Assembly (NCBI GenBank): GCA_964385175.1
Contig: CAYLNL010000002.1
Span: 124,001 to 188,000, forward strand
Direction of reading: 5' to 3'
DNA from: CAYLNL01 sp964385175
Lineage (GTDB): Bacteria; Bacteroidota; Bacteroidia; Flavobacteriales; Flavobacteriaceae
Length of the DNA stretch: 64,000 nt
Shown here in pieces: positions 51,375 to 59,857 of the stretch (positions within the stretch are counted from its first letter, which is position 1; each line of letters opens with the position of its first letter). Under the pieces are notes generated by a model that saw only the letters and a list, made by a program, of their open reading frames with translations, was not told the origin of the DNA and ran no database searches. The position numbers and the translations under genes are program-made.

Positions 51375-52946
51375 ATGAAAAAACCTTTACTACTTTTAGT
51401 TTTTTGTTTTGTAGCTCTCGCTGCCCGATCGCAGTACACGGCTATTCCCGACTCTAATTTTGAAAATGCCCTGGCTGTATATGACGATATACCGGGCGAT
51501 GGTCAGGTGCCTACCGCCAATATATTTACAGTTACAGAACTGGATGTTAGATTTTCTAACATTTCGGACTTAACGGGTATAGAGGCATTTACTTCGTTAC
51601 TTGTTTTAGAGTGTTTTGGCAATCAGCTTACTTCTTTAAATATAAGCGCTAACCTGAGTTTGCGTGAGTTGTATTGCGATAGTAATCAACTAACTACCCT
51701 CGATGTAAGTGGTAACACACAATTAGCTTATTTATATTGCGAAAATAATCAACTCATCAACCTCACACTTGATGATGCTAACAATTTAGAAATCTTGAGT
51801 TGCGGGGATAATCAATTAACCTCCTTAAATGTAAGCGCTAACACGCAATTACATGAGTTACATTGCCAGTCTAATCAATTAACTTCTTTAGATGTGGGTG
51901 CTAACACGCAATTAGCTTATTTATATTGCGAAAATAATCAACTCATCAACCTCACACTTGATGATGCTAACAATTTAGAAATCTTGAGTTGCGGGGATAA
52001 TCAATTAACTTCTTTAGATGTGGGTGCTAACACGCAATTAGCTCATTTATATTGCGAAAATAATCAACTCATCAACCTCACACTTGATGATGCTAACAAT
52101 TTAGAAATCTTGAGTTGCGGGGATAATCAATTAACTTCTTTAGATATAAGCGCTAACTCACAGTTATCTTCGTTGCATTGCGGGGATAATCAATTAACCT
52201 CCTTAGACGTAAGCGCTAACACCCAATTACTCTATTTAATATGTTGGAATAATCAACTAACCTCCTTAAATGTAAGTGCTAACACGCAATTACGTGAGTT
52301 ACGTTGCCAGGCTAATCAATTAACTTCTTTAGATGTAAGCGCTAACACGCAATTAAGTCTACTGTTCTGTACCAGTAATCAATTAACTTCCTTAGATGTA
52401 AGCGCTAACACGCAATTACGCTTATTTGACTGCAATAGTAATCAATTGACTTTTTTAGATGTAAATATTAATTCGCAATTAGCTAGATTTTACTGCCAGC
52501 AAAATCAACTTGAGGGGAGCTTGTTACTAAACGGTCTTGCAAGTTTGCAGTATTTTGATAGTTCTGCTAACCCCAACCTTAGCTGCATCCAGGTAGATGA
52601 TGCTACGGCAGCAGATGCCGGAACCGGGATTTATGCCAACTGGTTTAAAGACGGTACCACTACTTATTCCGAGAATTGCGCCGCCCTTTCTTCTCCCGAT
52701 TTCTCCCTGCAAACCGCTGTGCTCTATCCCAATCCTACCCGTGAAACGGTAACCCTTTCATTTCCAACGGGCGTGGAGTTGGAGTCCGCCGCTGTTTACA
52801 ACCTCCAGGGACAAAAAGTAATGGAATCCAGGGCTGCCCAGATAGACGTTTCATCCCTGTCGCCGGGAGTGTATTTATTAGCAATACAAACGGATGGTTC
52901 TTCTAAGATTTTCTACAAAAAGCTAATAGTAGCCCCTTCAGAATAG
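51375..52946 (+). CDS. T9SS-sorted leucine-rich-repeat protein, copy 2 (expanded repeats)
   Basis: About 523 residues from the ATG at 51375. The signal peptide, first LRRs and sorting domain are almost identical to copy 1, while the middle has extra repeats. A stretch of about 105 nt starting at AATTAGCT is nearly identical at 51721, 51910 and 52036. The offsets are 189 and 126 nt, multiples of the 63-nt LRR unit, which shows in-frame expansion by slippage or unequal crossover. The 3' flank (about 52947-53037) repeats that of copy 1. Confidence 0.88.
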   Translation: MKKPLLLLVFCFVALAARSQYTAIPDSNFENALAVYDDIPGDGQVPTANIFTVTELDVRFSNISDLTGIEAFTSLLVLECFGNQLTSLNISANLSLRELYCDSNQLTTLDVSGNTQLAYLYCENNQLINLTLDDANNLEILSCGDNQLTSLNVSANTQLHELHCQSNQLTSLDVGANTQLAYLYCENNQLINLTLDDANNLEILSCGDNQLTSLDVGANTQLAHLYCENNQLINLTLDDANNLEILSCGDNQLTSLDISANSQLSSLHCGDNQLTSLDVSANTQLLYLICWNNQLTSLNVSANTQLRELRCQANQLTSLDVSANTQLSLLFCTSNQLTSLDVSANTQLRLFDCNSNQLTFLDVNINSQLARFYCQQNQLEGSLLLNGLASLQYFDSSANPNLSCIQVDDATAADAGTGIYANWFKDGTTTYSENCAALSSPDFSLQTAVLYPNPTRETVTLSFPTGVELESAAVYNLQGQKVMESRAAQIDVSSLSPGVYLLAIQTDGSSKIFYKKLIVAPSE

Positions 52947-53052
52947 TAACTTCTGAGCAGGGTGCAACGTGTGAAAAAAACCCGGCGGTTTTGTTGCTCA
53001 TTCAGGAGAATAGTCATTACTTTGCATACCTTACAAAGTGATACTATTTATT

Positions 53053-54684
53053 ATGAGAAAACCTTTACTACTTTTAGTTTTTTGTTTTGTAGCTCTCACT
53101 GCCCGGTCGCAGTACACGGCTATTCCTGACTCTAATTTTGAAAACGCTTTAGCGGCGTATGATGATATTCCCGGGGACCACCAGATGCCTACGGAGGCTA
53201 TCTCGGAGGTTCTGTCTTTACAGGTTTTTTCTTCAAACATTTCAAACTTAACGGGCATAGAAGGTTTTACATCTCTTCAGAGCCTCAATTGCAATAATAA
53301 TGAATTGACGAGCTTAGACCTTACCCAAAACCATAATTTAACTTATGTTACCTGTTCTGGTAACCAGTTAACCAGCATAAATGTTACGGGAAACCTCAAT
53401 TTAAATACTCTTATCTGTTATTATAACGGATTAACCAACTTAGATGTTACGGCAACTCCTAACTTAACAACCCTTATTTGTTATAATAATCAATTAACGA
53501 GTTTAGACCTTACCGGGAATCCGGCCCTAACCCATCTCCATTGTTCTACGAACCAGTTAACCAGTATAAATGTTACCGGTAACCCTAATTTAATAACGCT
53601 TTATTGTTATGATAACCAGTTAACAGGGATAAACATTGCCGGCAACCCCAATCTCCAGCAACTCAACTGCTCTATTAACCAGCTAACCGGTATAAATGTT
53701 ACAGAGAATCCCAACCTCCAGGAATTAGACTGCTCTACGAACCAGTTAACAGATATAGATGTTACTGCAAACCCCGCTTTAATTTATTTCTATTGTTATG
53801 ATAATCAGCTAACAACTATAGATGCTACCGGAAATCCCAACCTCCAGGAATTAGATTGTTCTGCTAACCAGCTAACCAGTATAGATGTTACCGGGAATCC
53901 GGCTTTAACCTATCTCGATTGTTCTACGAACCAACTAACGGGTATAGATGTTACCGGGAATCCGGTTCTAAACCACCTCAATTTTTCTACAAACCAGTTA
54001 ACGAGCATAAATGTTATGGGAAATCCCGCTCTCCGGGAATTCGACTGCCACCTAAATCAATTAACAGCTATAAACGTTAGCGGAAATCCGGAATTAATAT
54101 ATTTCTATTGTTCTAATAATCAATTAACGAGTTTAGACCTTAGCAATAACCCCGCTCTAACCTATCTAAACTGTTCTGCTAACCAGTTAGCGAATATAGA
54201 TGTTACCGGGAATCTCGTTTTAACCTATCTCTATTGTTTTGCCAATCAATTAACAGGTAGCCTGCTCTTACATAATTTAGCCAGTTTAATCCAAATGAAT
54301 GCTATCAATAATCCCGGGCTCTCTTGTATCCAGGTAGATGATGCTGCCGCTGCCACCATGGGAGCAGATATATATACGTCCTGGTTAAAAGATGATATAG
54401 CAAGCTATTCTGAAAACTGCGCACTCTCCTCTGAAGATTTTTCTACAGAAACTGCTATACTTTATCCTAACCCCGCTCATGGCAACGTTAACCTCTACCT
54501 TCCTATGGGTGTTGAATTGCAAACCATTACTTTTTATAACCTACAGGGGCAAAAAGTATTAGAAACAAAAACTACTTTTATAGACACCCGTTCCTTAGCC
54601 CGCGGCCTCTATTTTGTGCAAATACAAATCGCCGGAAACCCTCAGCCCATTTACCAGAAACTCCTGGTAAAAGATACTGAGTGA
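53053..54684 (+). CDS. T9SS-sorted leucine-rich-repeat protein, copy 3 (diverged)
   Basis: About 543 residues from the ATG at 53053. The signal peptide and IPDSNFENAL opening are shared with copies 1 and 2. The repeat region differs (LTSINVTGNPNLxxLxC), with many more repeats of the same 21-residue length. The sorting domain (LYPNPAHGNVNLYL ... LARGLYFVQIQIAG) is diverged. It ends 27 nt before a strong terminator hairpin. Confidence 0.88.
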   Translation: MRKPLLLLVFCFVALTARSQYTAIPDSNFENALAAYDDIPGDHQMPTEAISEVLSLQVFSSNISNLTGIEGFTSLQSLNCNNNELTSLDLTQNHNLTYVTCSGNQLTSINVTGNLNLNTLICYYNGLTNLDVTATPNLTTLICYNNQLTSLDLTGNPALTHLHCSTNQLTSINVTGNPNLITLYCYDNQLTGINIAGNPNLQQLNCSINQLTGINVTENPNLQELDCSTNQLTDIDVTANPALIYFYCYDNQLTTIDATGNPNLQELDCSANQLTSIDVTGNPALTYLDCSTNQLTGIDVTGNPVLNHLNFSTNQLTSINVMGNPALREFDCHLNQLTAINVSGNPELIYFYCSNNQLTSLDLSNNPALTYLNCSANQLANIDVTGNLVLTYLYCFANQLTGSLLLHNLASLIQMNAINNPGLSCIQVDDAAAATMGADIYTSWLKDDIASYSENCALSSEDFSTETAILYPNPAHGNVNLYLPMGVELQTITFYNLQGQKVLETKTTFIDTRSLARGLYFVQIQIAGNPQPIYQKLLVKDTE

Positions 54685-54711
54685 AACCTATAACAAACCC
54701 TCATGAAATGC

Positions 54712-54742
54712 AAAACAACGTTCTTTAGAACGTTGTTTTTTT
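54712..54742. terminator. Bidirectional intrinsic terminator
   Basis: AAAACAACGTTC, loop TTTA, then GAACGTTGTTTTTTT forms a 12-bp stem with a T tract on the plus strand and an A-rich complement on the other side. It serves copy 3 of the LRR genes and probably the convergent small ORF at 54766-54939. Confidence 0.85.
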
Positions 54743-54765
54743 ATAGTAGTGTTAAAAACAATCTG

Positions 54766-54939
54766 CTACGGCAAGTATATAACTCTCACTGAATTTTGTT
54801 TGGCAGGCTGCCTGCTAATTTCAGTAGAACGTACAGTTTCCTTTTTGTTAAGTGTGTAATTAATATACCCTACCAGGCAAAAAACCCCTACGAGAAAAAT
54901 AATTACAAAGAGAACAACTATTTTATATACTCGTTTCAT
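54766..54939 (-). CDS. Small single-span membrane protein (57 residues)
   Basis: The minus strand from an ATG at 54939 reads MKRVYKIVVLFVIIFLVGVF, CLVGYINYTLNKKETVRSTE and then ISRQPAKQNSVRVIYLP, ending at TAG (54766-54768). It has one hydrophobic helix with a basic tail before it. Its 3' end runs into the shared bidirectional terminator, and its 5' end is divergent from rnr. This placement supports a real gene, although no family is recognised. Confidence 0.5.
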   Translation of the reverse strand: MKRVYKIVVLFVIIFLVGVFCLVGYINYTLNKKETVRSTEISRQPAKQNSVRVIYLP

Positions 54940-55047
54940 AAGGATGGGTTAGTTATACTCTATAGACGAGCGCCCAAAGAAAATGTTACAGTTTTCTTAA
55001 AAAAAATAGCCATAATTTTTAATCAAGCCACATCCACATTTGTTTCG

Positions 55048-55055
55048 TACCTTTG
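55048..55055 (+). promoter_or_regulatory. Promoter -7 element of rnr
   Basis: TACCTTTG, an exact TAnnTTTG match, lies 17 nt before the ATG at 55072. This rules out the longer reading from 54796 as the likely start. Confidence 0.55.
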
Positions 55056-55071
55056 TATGTTATATCCTACT

Positions 55072-57243
55072 ATGTCAAAAAACAAAAAACACCCCCAACC
55101 ATCACAGAAAGATGAAACTGGCAAACGTATCCTCTCCATTTTAAAAAGCGACAGAAATACATCCTTCAACTATAAACAGATAGCCGCCAGGCTGCAAATA
55201 AACGATTCTAAAGGAAGAAATACCATCATTAAACAATTAGGCATTCTCTGCAAAAAGAAAGAAATAGAAGAAATAAGCAAAGGATCCTATCGGCTCGTTT
55301 TATCCCCGGAATATTTCACAGGAACTCTTGAAATTACCTCCCGTGGCAGCGCTTATGTAAGTTCAGATAAACGGGAACAAGATGCTTATATTCCCTCCGG
55401 GTTATTGGGAAAGGCATTACACGGCGATGAGGTGGAGGTTTTTTTACTTCCCAAAAGACGAGGCGCCAGCAAACCAGAAGGCGAAGTCATCAAAATCATT
55501 AAGCGCAAAAAAACCTCTTTTGTGGGCATTGTGCAAATGCAAAAGAATTTCGCCTTTGTAGTAACCTCTGATTTTCGGATGTACACCGATATTTTTGTTT
55601 CTAAGGGCAACCTGGGCGGCGCCAAAAACGGCGATAAAGTTCTTGTGGAAATTACCGATTGGCCCCAAAATGCGGCATCGCCCTATGGAAAAGTTGTAAA
55701 CGTTTTGGGAAAACCGGGTGAGCACCATACTGAAATGCACGCCATATTAGCGGAATATGGGCTTCCCTACGAATTCCCGCCAGATGTGGAACACTATGCT
55801 AACCAGCTCAATACTTCCATCACTAAAAGCGAAGTAGAATGCCGCCGCGATATGCGTTCTGTTACCACTTTTACCATAGACCCTGAAGATGCAAAAGATT
55901 TTGACGATGCTCTCTCTTTTCAGCCTCTGCAAAACGGCCACTATGAAATAGGCGTTCATATTGCCGATGTGGCTCATTATGTAGTGCCCGGAACGCCATT
56001 AGATGAGGAAGCCGCCCGCAGGGGAACCTCTGTTTACCTGGTAGATAGGGTGGTGCCTATGCTCCCCGAAATACTCTCTAATAACGCCTGCTCACTTCGC
56101 CCCCATGAAGAAAAATATACCTTTTCCGCTATTTTTGAGGTTGATGACCAGGCCCGCATTCTTAACCAATGGTTCGGAAAAACTGTAATTTATTCTGACA
56201 GGCGATTTACCTACCAGCAGGCGCAGGATATTATTGAAGAAAATTCTCTAACCTCTCCAGACCCTATTACACAAGCGCTTCTAAAACTCAATGAACTTGC
56301 CATTGCAATGCGCAACCGAAGGACAAAAAACGGCGCCATCTCATTTGACAAAGTAGAGCTAAAATTTCAACTAAACACCGCTAATGAACCCGTGGGCGTT
56401 TATTTCAAAGAAGCTAAAGATGCCAATAAACTCATAGAGGAATGGATGCTCCTGGCAAACAAAGCAGTTGCCGAATATATTGGCAAACAGAAAAAAACAT
56501 TTGTTTACCGGGTGCATGATGAGCCCGATGAAGATAAACTCATTCAGCTAAACGGCATCATTTCGCACTTAGGCTATACCATTCAGCTAAAAAACCGCAA
56601 CACCATAGCCAATTCGCTAAACGCCCTGTTGAACCAGGTGAAAGGTAAAAAAGAGCAACACCTTATAGATACCCTGGCCATTCGCAGCATGAGCAAAGCC
56701 TTTTATACCACTGAAAATATAGGCCACTACGGGCTGGCATTTGAGTATTATACCCATTTTACCTCTCCTATTCGTCGCTATCCAGACATTATGGTTCACC
56801 GGCTTCTCCACAGATATTTAGAAAAAGGCAAATCTGTAAAAGCCGATGCGTATGAAGAAACCTGCAAACACGCCTCTAAAATGGAAGAAGCCGCAGCCAG
56901 CGCCGAGCGCGCCTCTGTGAAATACATGCAAATTAAATTCATGGAAAACCGCCAAAACCAACCCTTTACAGGAGTTATATCAGGGCTCACCGAGTGGGGC
57001 ATGTATGTAGAAATTATAGAAAATAAATGTGAAGGGATGGTGCGCCTACGCGACATACGGGACGATTATTATGTTTTTGATGAACGGCAATATGCCCTGG
57101 TGGGACAAGTTACCAAAAACACTTTTGAATTGGGAGACGAAGTGGTGGTGAAAGTGAAAAATACTGACTTAATAAAACGCCATCTCGATTTTCAACTTTT
57201 AGGCAGAAAGGAAGAAGTAACACCTGCTCTTTTGAAAAAATAA
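55072..57243 (+). CDS. rnr: Ribonuclease R
   Basis: About 723 residues from the ATG at 55072. An N-terminal winged-helix region (SFNYKQIAARLQINDSKGRN) and cold-shock domains (about 85-240) precede the RNB catalytic domain (TFTIDPEDAKDFDDALSFQP, whose Asp cluster binds Mg, then IADVAHYVVPGTPLDEEAAR and YTHFTSPIRRYPDIMVHRLL). A C-terminal S1 domain follows (FTGVISGLTEWGMYVEIIEN). It is a processive 3'-to-5' exoribonuclease able to degrade structured RNA. Full length. Confidence 0.94.
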   Translation: MSKNKKHPQPSQKDETGKRILSILKSDRNTSFNYKQIAARLQINDSKGRNTIIKQLGILCKKKEIEEISKGSYRLVLSPEYFTGTLEITSRGSAYVSSDKREQDAYIPSGLLGKALHGDEVEVFLLPKRRGASKPEGEVIKIIKRKKTSFVGIVQMQKNFAFVVTSDFRMYTDIFVSKGNLGGAKNGDKVLVEITDWPQNAASPYGKVVNVLGKPGEHHTEMHAILAEYGLPYEFPPDVEHYANQLNTSITKSEVECRRDMRSVTTFTIDPEDAKDFDDALSFQPLQNGHYEIGVHIADVAHYVVPGTPLDEEAARRGTSVYLVDRVVPMLPEILSNNACSLRPHEEKYTFSAIFEVDDQARILNQWFGKTVIYSDRRFTYQQAQDIIEENSLTSPDPITQALLKLNELAIAMRNRRTKNGAISFDKVELKFQLNTANEPVGVYFKEAKDANKLIEEWMLLANKAVAEYIGKQKKTFVYRVHDEPDEDKLIQLNGIISHLGYTIQLKNRNTIANSLNALLNQVKGKKEQHLIDTLAIRSMSKAFYTTENIGHYGLAFEYYTHFTSPIRRYPDIMVHRLLHRYLEKGKSVKADAYEETCKHASKMEEAAASAERASVKYMQIKFMENRQNQPFTGVISGLTEWGMYVEIIENKCEGMVRLRDIRDDYYVFDERQYALVGQVTKNTFELGDEVVVKVKNTDLIKRHLDFQLLGRKEEVTPALLKK

Positions 57244-57420
57244 GAAGGAGGAATTCCTTTATGTAGTATAAAATGATGGAGGGAATGGTTTTTGGCTTGG
57301 CGGAGGTGGCGGATTTTTAGCACCAAACTTCATGCGAAAAACCCACCGCACACGTTACTCTACCTGACACAAAACCACTGCTGCCAATAATTATTCTTTT
57401 TCTGCCGTTCGAAGTAAGCG
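57244..57420 (-). repeat. attC-like region downstream of the DUF1828 gene
   Basis: On the minus strand, GGCAGCAGTGGTTTTGTGTC followed by AGG comes after the stop, and CCGCCAAGCCAAAAACC about 70 nt further on supplies the pairing arm. The string CCTGACACAAAACC (plus strand) is shared with the region 31561-31608 downstream of the unknown cassette gene. Confidence 0.5.
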
Positions 57421-58191
57421 TCAGTTTAAGGAGAATTCACTCAGGCAAAGTTCCTTTTTACTCCAAGGAATGTGCTTAACATCGTAGTTATCTAATGCAC
57501 CAATTACATCTTTAGAAACCTCTTTTTCTACGTCGTTGTAAACAACAAAATTTTTGGTTGTCGTTTCCCTGGTTTGATTGATGTCATTAAATGCCATGAT
57601 AGAAGAAAGCACACTATCTTTTTTAGCGTTGTTAATGGCTTTTATTAATCTTTCGGGTTTATTTTTTGTTGCAGGAATTAAAAAATCAATGTTATGGTCA
57701 AAGCCACTTTTCCCAGTTAATTTAATATCTTTAGAAAAGAAAATGTCATTACTACGGAAATATAGTTCCACATCTTCTTTGAAAAGGGAGTAAACCGTTT
57801 CTTGTGCAAGGTTGAACATATCATTAACAGCCAAAATAGCCTGAAGTAAATAATGTTTTTTTTGTCCAACATTGTGTGCTGTGGCCTCTACATATAATTC
57901 ATCATTACCGTTCATTTTTACCCCGAACCCGTTGAGTGTGATTTTTAAGATGCTCTCCCGTTTAGGAGTGTTTATTTCAAATCCAGACATTTTAAGGTCG
58001 GCAATAGTGTAGCCGTTATCTGTCAGCTTAATTATTCCGTTATTTTTGAGCATGTAAATGTCGAGATAGTCGTTGTGCTGGTCAAGAAATGGAGTAGAAA
58101 TGGAACATACCTTCCCCTCCTCTATCGTTCTTATAACCGTATTGTCTTTTATCCATTTAAGGTATTCTGCTATAACTTGTTTACAATCCAT
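57421..58191 (-). CDS. DUF1828/DUF1829 domain-containing protein
   Basis: A 256-residue protein. Residues about 30-125 are a DUF1828 domain (TPFLDQHNDYLDIYMLKNNG, IIKLTDNGYTIADLKMSGFE). Residues about 155-245 are a DUF1829 domain (SGFDHNIDFLIPATKNKPER ... DSVLSSIMAFNDI). The DUF1829 part has a nuclease-like alternation of strands, but the function is not established. Its start lies 6 nt after the stop of the DUF6978 remnant, so the two formed an operon. The pair sits as an island between rnr and hutG. Confidence 0.8.
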   Translation of the reverse strand: MDCKQVIAEYLKWIKDNTVIRTIEEGKVCSISTPFLDQHNDYLDIYMLKNNGIIKLTDNGYTIADLKMSGFEINTPKRESILKITLNGFGVKMNGNDELYVEATAHNVGQKKHYLLQAILAVNDMFNLAQETVYSLFKEDVELYFRSNDIFFSKDIKLTGKSGFDHNIDFLIPATKNKPERLIKAINNAKKDSVLSSIMAFNDINQTRETTTKNFVVYNDVEKEVSKDVIGALDNYDVKHIPWSKKELCLSEFSLN

Positions 58192-58197
58192 TTCTTA

Positions 58198-58635
58198 TTA
58201 AAACATTGGAACTTGAATAATCGGAAATCTTTTTACATTACAAAAGTGCATTATTTTGTTGAATACTGTTTCTATTGTATCTGTGTCAGTTACGCCAATT
58301 TCAGATACAGGAAAGGCAAATTTACCATTGAACCCTTCTCTATATAGATGCACATGTCTCCCCTCAAAGGTTACTCCATCTGGGTTTGTATGTCGCCCAG
58401 CACTATCATACCGCAGAAGTATTATTGTTTGACGATGACGTTTATTGAGTGTATATTTTGAAAGCTCAAAACTGCCTCTTTAAAAGTCAAGCAAAAACAT
58501 TTCTTTGTTTACTGTAGAATTTATCTGTCTCGTCCATTGAATAGGGGCAAGTCCAAGTTGAATGGGTGAAATAGGGTCGTAAAAAACTTTTTCCTGGCCC
58601 ATTAAAAAATTATATTCAGATTGAGTGATTGCCAT
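58198..58635 (-). pseudogene. DUF6978 family protein with a nonsense codon
   Basis: From the ATG at 58635 the minus strand reads MAITQSEYNFLMGQEKVFYD ... NKEMFLLDF, stop (58480-58482), then RGSFELSKYTLNKRHRQTII, LLRYDSAGRHTNPDG and so on to the stop at 58198. The whole frame matches DUF6978 (LDxxRGxxxLxKxxxQxRxRQ, HxNPDGxxxxxxHxHxYREG). TAA replaces a Tyr or similar codon, and no other damage is visible. DUF6978 is often beside DUF1828 genes. The partner here is intact. Confidence 0.7.
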
Positions 58636-58796
58636 GTCAATTTCTTACTTTCACAAAAGTAAATTTTTTTACTGTTAGTTGTTATATGCAATATTATTTT
58701 GAAATTACTGTCAACAGTTCGGTAAATGCCCATTTCTGTATTCCATCTTTGTCTTGGAAAGTGGGTGTTCAATTTACAGCACCAACAACGAAATAC
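58636..58796. other. Gene-free junction between hutG and the DUF6978 remnant
   Basis: It contains GTTATATGC at about 58680 on the plus strand and a short frame after it that I do not consider coding. It may be a cassette boundary. Confidence 0.3.
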
Positions 58797-59822
58797 TTAC
58801 AGCTCTCTTAGAAAATCAGTGATAAGATAGGTGATGAATTTCCCAACCCGGGCCATTTCCTGCTCATTGCCCGGGTTCGGAGCGCCCTCGCACAGGTGCA
58901 GGTAAAGTGCATTTTTATGAGCTGCCATGAACGATACAAACTGGCGGGCGTTTTCTACGGTAAACCCGCTCGGAGACTGGGCGCTGCTGGTAATCTCGGC
59001 TACCGAATCACAATCTACCTCAATGCCAAAAGAATCTACACACACATGCCCGCAAGCAACCTCTAAATACTCTGCAAAAGATTTCTTTTGCTGTAAAGCC
59101 ATCTCTTCAAAAGTAGTGTATAGAACCTCTGGAGCGTGTTTTTCCAATCGTTCAAAAGTATTTTTAGACGTGTAGTTCTGGTGCAATCCCAGAATATAGT
59201 AGCGCTGCAAGAAACCTTCGGAACGCGCATACGAAAAAGCATTTCCGCTGTGTCGCCGCTCTTTCTTCCTAAAATCAGCATGAGCATCTAAATTCACCGC
59301 ATTCACCGCCTTGTTCAACGCCAGGGCGCAACCTTTAAGAATACCATACGCATTGTTATGTCCGCCCCCCACCACGATAGGTTTTTTTCCTGCCGCCACA
59401 ACCTGGGCTACCAGGTACATTACCTCGCTATCTATCTTTTCAACCAAACTTCCTAATACCTGCAATTTTTCCTGGCTGCCTTCAGGAAGGCTATCTATTT
59501 CCTTTAACTCTTTCTCCATATCTAAATGCCCCCCTACAAAAAGCTTATTCCCCTTGTTAAAAGAATTGTGCTGGGTATTGAGCAACGCTGTGAGAACCGC
59601 CTCCCAGGCGTGCCGCGCCCCTTTTTTCCCCCAATTTGCCTGTATGCCTATATCTTCGGGAATACCTATCAGTACCGCACTGGCTTTAGATTGCTGAAGA
59701 GCAGCGAGAAAATGTTCCGAATCGCCTGTATGACACTGCACCGCCTCCCCGAACTTTTTTTCCCCTTTGCGATGCCGAATATATGGTTCAAGAGCTGCCG
59801 ATGAGTAGTATTTAAATTTCAT
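58797..59822 (-). CDS. hutG: Formimidoylglutamase (arginase family)
   Basis: A 341-residue ureohydrolase. Metal-binding segments are VVGGGHNNAYGIL, NLDAHADFRKKERRHSGNAF and IEVDCDSVAEITSSAQSPSG, the last a divergent version of the usual S-x-D-x-D motif, as in other Bacteroidota members. The next gene, hutI, makes its substrate formimidoylglutamate. Together they are the last steps of histidine degradation. The gap to hutI is 35 nt on the same strand, so they are probably cotranscribed. Confidence 0.85.
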   Translation of the reverse strand: MKFKYYSSAALEPYIRHRKGEKKFGEAVQCHTGDSEHFLAALQQSKASAVLIGIPEDIGIQANWGKKGARHAWEAVLTALLNTQHNSFNKGNKLFVGGHLDMEKELKEIDSLPEGSQEKLQVLGSLVEKIDSEVMYLVAQVVAAGKKPIVVGGGHNNAYGILKGCALALNKAVNAVNLDAHADFRKKERRHSGNAFSYARSEGFLQRYYILGLHQNYTSKNTFERLEKHAPEVLYTTFEEMALQQKKSFAEYLEVACGHVCVDSFGIEVDCDSVAEITSSAQSPSGFTVENARQFVSFMAAHKNALYLHLCEGAPNPGNEQEMARVGKFITYLITDFLREL

Positions 59823-59857
59823 CTGAAAATTAGAATTTAGAATTTATTTTGCTCAAT

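Noticed and set aside
51700..52500. Regular repeats that might suggest a CRISPR array
   Set aside because: They are in-frame 63-nt leucine-rich-repeat codons with no unique spacers.
54796..55071. Long N-terminal extension of RNase R
   Set aside because: A TAnnTTTG promoter lies at 55048-55055, and a minus-strand ORF occupies part of the interval. The start at 55072 gives the normal protein.
58680..58811. Short plus-strand frame starting at the ATG in GTTATATGC
   Set aside because: It overlaps the hutG 3' end, is only about 40 residues long and resembles nothing.
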